From assembly GCF_017744655.1 (NCBI RefSeq), contig NZ_JAGIAW010000009.1, positions 248,001-312,000 of the forward strand: a DNA stretch of 64,000 bases. The letters run 5' to 3'. The notes beneath the pieces were generated by a model. That model did no database searches. It saw only the letters and a program-made list of their open reading frames with translations, and was not told the origin of the DNA. Made by a program: the position numbers and the translations under genes. Source of the stretch: Devosia sp. Lineage in GTDB: Bacteria > Pseudomonadota > Alphaproteobacteria > Rhizobiales > Devosiaceae. Numbering within the stretch: the stretch's first letter is position 1; each line of letters starts with the position of its first letter. Positions 62,635 to 64,000 of this stretch are shown piece after piece.

Positions 62635-62958
62635 ATGGCCCTCCATGTCAGCGACAGCAATTTTACCGCCGAAGTTCTTGAATCCGACCGTCCGGTGCTC
62701 GTCGATTTCTGGGCCGAGTGGTGCCCGCCCTGCAAGGCCATGGCGCCCACCATCGACGCGCTCGCCGAAGAGCTGGCTGCCGATTTCAAGATCGTCAAAC
62801 TGGACGTCGACTCCAATCCCGGAATCACTGTCGCCTACAATGTTCGCGCCATGCCGACGCTGATCATCTTCAAGGATGGCGCGCCGGTGGACGTGAAAGT
62901 TGGGGCGGGACAAAGCCGCGTCCAGCTCATCAAGTGGTTGGAATCGCACGCCGCATGA
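62635..62958 (+). CDS. Second thioredoxin with WCPPC active site
   Basis: A 107-residue thioredoxin, the same length as the trxA product next door and closely similar ([10 protein letters not shown] shared). Its active site is Trp29-Cys30-Pro-Pro-Cys33 and its cis-Pro loop is AMPTLIIFKDG. Gly to Pro in the redox loop would change the reduction potential, so it may serve special partners. It looks like a tandem duplicate that diverged. It is separated from trxA by 148 bp and a terminator, so it has its own promoter. Confidence 0.92.
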   Translation: MALHVSDSNFTAEVLESDRPVLVDFWAEWCPPCKAMAPTIDALAEELAADFKIVKLDVDSNPGITVAYNVRAMPTLIIFKDGAPVDVKVGAGQSRVQLIKWLESHAA

Positions 62959-63075
62959 GCCCTCTCCCCGCTCCATAGATTCGCCTCACAAACCCGTGAG
63001 GTTGGGCAGTGGCAGAGCCCAGCAGGCTCTGCTAGCACTATCGCACCCTATGACTGCCCGTCTGGAGAGAATGCC

Positions 63076-64000
63076 TTGGCCCCTATCGACTTGTCTGCAG
63101 CGCCCTTCAACCTCGACGACGAGGCCATCGCCTGGGTGCATGCGACCCGGGACGGTCTTGCCCCGCGCGACAAGCTGGCCCAACTTTTCGTGCTTCTCGT
63201 CCGCGGCCCAGTCGACGACGCTCTCGAAGCGGTAAAAGCCTTCCGTCCCGGCGGCATTACCCGCATCTATTCCGATGATCTCGCCAGCGAAATCAGCTTT
63301 GCCCGCCAGCTCGACACCGCTGGCCCCGCGCCCATGCTGGTCAGCGCCGATCTCGAAGGCAGCCGCATGAGCCTGCCTTTCGGCACCTCGGTGCCAAACC
63401 CGCTCGGCCTTGCCGCCGTCGACGACGTGGAAGCGACCACCGCCATCTCCACCATCATGGCCGAGGAAGCGCGCGCTGTCGGGCTCAACTGGAGTTTTAC
63501 CCCGGTCATCGACATCAACGCTGCCTGGCGCAGCGCCATTGTCGGCACCCGCTCCTATGGCAGCGACATCGACAAGATCGAACGCCACGCCCTGGCCCAG
63601 ATCGCCGCCTTTCAGGCCAATGGCGTCGCCGCGACCGTAAAACACTGGCCCGGCGAAGGTTATGACGACCGCGACCAGCACCTCGTCACCACGATCAATC
63701 CGTTGACCATTGCTGAATGGGAAGAACAATTCGGTCGGCTCTATCGCTCGGCCATCGATGCCGGCGTTTTGAGCGTCATGTCTGCGCACATCGCTTTCCC
63801 GGACTTTGTGCGTGAGCTTGATCCTGAAGCGACCTCGGAAGCCTTCCGCCCGGCTTCGCTGAGCCGCCTCCTCAACGAAACCCTCCTCCGCGAACGCCTC
63901 GGCTTCCAGGGCCTCATCGTCTCCGATGCCACCCCCATGGCCGGCCTCGGCGATTGGGGTCCACGCGATGAAACCCTGCCCGAACTGGTTATCGCCGGCT
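63076..64000 (+). CDS. Glycoside hydrolase family 3, NagZ-like (3' end outside window)
   Basis: The first 308 codons of a GH3 enzyme that runs off the right edge. The TTG start has GGAGAG 7 bp upstream; a nearby ATG at 63071 is in another frame. The family signature K-H-x-P-G-x-G-x4-D-x-H is met by KHWPGEGYDDRDQH, where NagZ normally has Ser/Thr before the final His and this has Gln. LIVSDATPM carries the likely nucleophile Asp. The NagZ branch removes N-acetylglucosamine from muropeptides; other beta-hexosaminidases or beta-glucosidases remain possible. Confidence 0.85.
   Translation, partial: MAPIDLSAAPFNLDDEAIAWVHATRDGLAPRDKLAQLFVLLVRGPVDDALEAVKAFRPGGITRIYSDDLASEISFARQLDTAGPAPMLVSADLEGSRMSLPFGTSVPNPLGLAAVDDVEATTAISTIMAEEARAVGLNWSFTPVIDINAAWRSAIVGTRSYGSDIDKIERHALAQIAAFQANGVAATVKHWPGEGYDDRDQHLVTTINPLTIAEWEEQFGRLYRSAIDAGVLSVMSAHIAFPDFVRELDPEATSEAFRPASLSRLLNETLLRERLGFQGLIVSDATPMAGLGDWGPRDETLPELVIAG

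Overview
This 64 kb window is chromosomal DNA from a high-GC alphaproteobacterium of the order Hyphomicrobiales; Devosia or a close relative is my best guess. The signs are a PII/GlnK of rhizobial type, an AccD without zinc-finger cysteines, a TIGR02300 protein next to cmk-rpsA, the lapA-trpF-trpB-trpA-accD order, AddAB in place of RecBCD, an RpoE-ChrR pair, and many intergenic inverted-repeat elements. The genus cannot be proved from the window. Most of it is ordinary core genome. There is no phage, plasmid, CRISPR array or insertion sequence.

Layout. 0-6 kb: glnK, a UbiH-type hydroxylase, a Trm112-LON-like-YbbN cluster, tRNA-Gly(GCC) and three small stand-alone enzymes. 6-13 kb: a leftward operon for a carbohydrate ABC transporter (solute-binding protein, two permeases, UgpC-type ATPase) with two Gfo/Idh/MocA dehydrogenases, divergent from a LysR regulator. 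14-24 kb: a small membrane gene with an in-frame stop, a large flavin/iron-sulfur dehydrogenase, pncB, plsC-fur, rimI-tsaB and lnt. 24-29 kb: the RpoE-ChrR stress module with a divergent flavin oxidoreductase-DUF1365-CsbD operon, DUF2177 and an SDR. 29-32.7 kb: tRNA-Leu(CAG), GFA protein, an NDUFA9-like protein, a uracil-RNA methyltransferase and a DUF2147 protein. 32.7-37 kb: a second leftward sugar operon (Gfo/Idh/MocA, DUF993 aldolase-like protein, TIM-barrel isomerase) beside a divergent TetR regulator. 37-42.4 kb: PadR regulator, YcaQ/AlkX-like glycosylase, a membrane alpha/beta hydrolase and two unknown membrane-associated proteins. 42.5-52 kb: tRNA-Ala(GGC), TIGR02300, cmk-rpsA, GNAT, sppA, ihfB, lapA, trpFBA and accD. 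52-64 kb: a chemoreceptor, murU-addB-addA, two thioredoxins and the start of a NagZ-like GH3 enzyme.

The most interesting signal is regulatory. The promoters of the two sugar operons, about 23 kb apart, share one 16-bp palindrome (consensus GTAACYR-N2-YRGTTAY). In both it starts 0-1 bp downstream of the predicted -10 box, and a second copy (weaker at one locus) lies 87-90 bp further upstream. This ties the ABC transporter, three Gfo/Idh/MocA oxidoreductases, a TIM-barrel isomerase and the DUF993 protein into one predicted regulon, probably under the neighbouring TetR protein. The substrate is unknown, so this may be an undescribed sugar or sugar-derivative pathway.

A second regulatory module is better understood. 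Two divergent promoters of RpoE type (TGATCC or TGATCT, 18-bp spacer, TA-rich -10) flank the gap between rpoE-chrR-DUF2177 and the flavin oxidoreductase-DUF1365 operon. This resembles the singlet-oxygen regulon of Rhodobacter sphaeroides.
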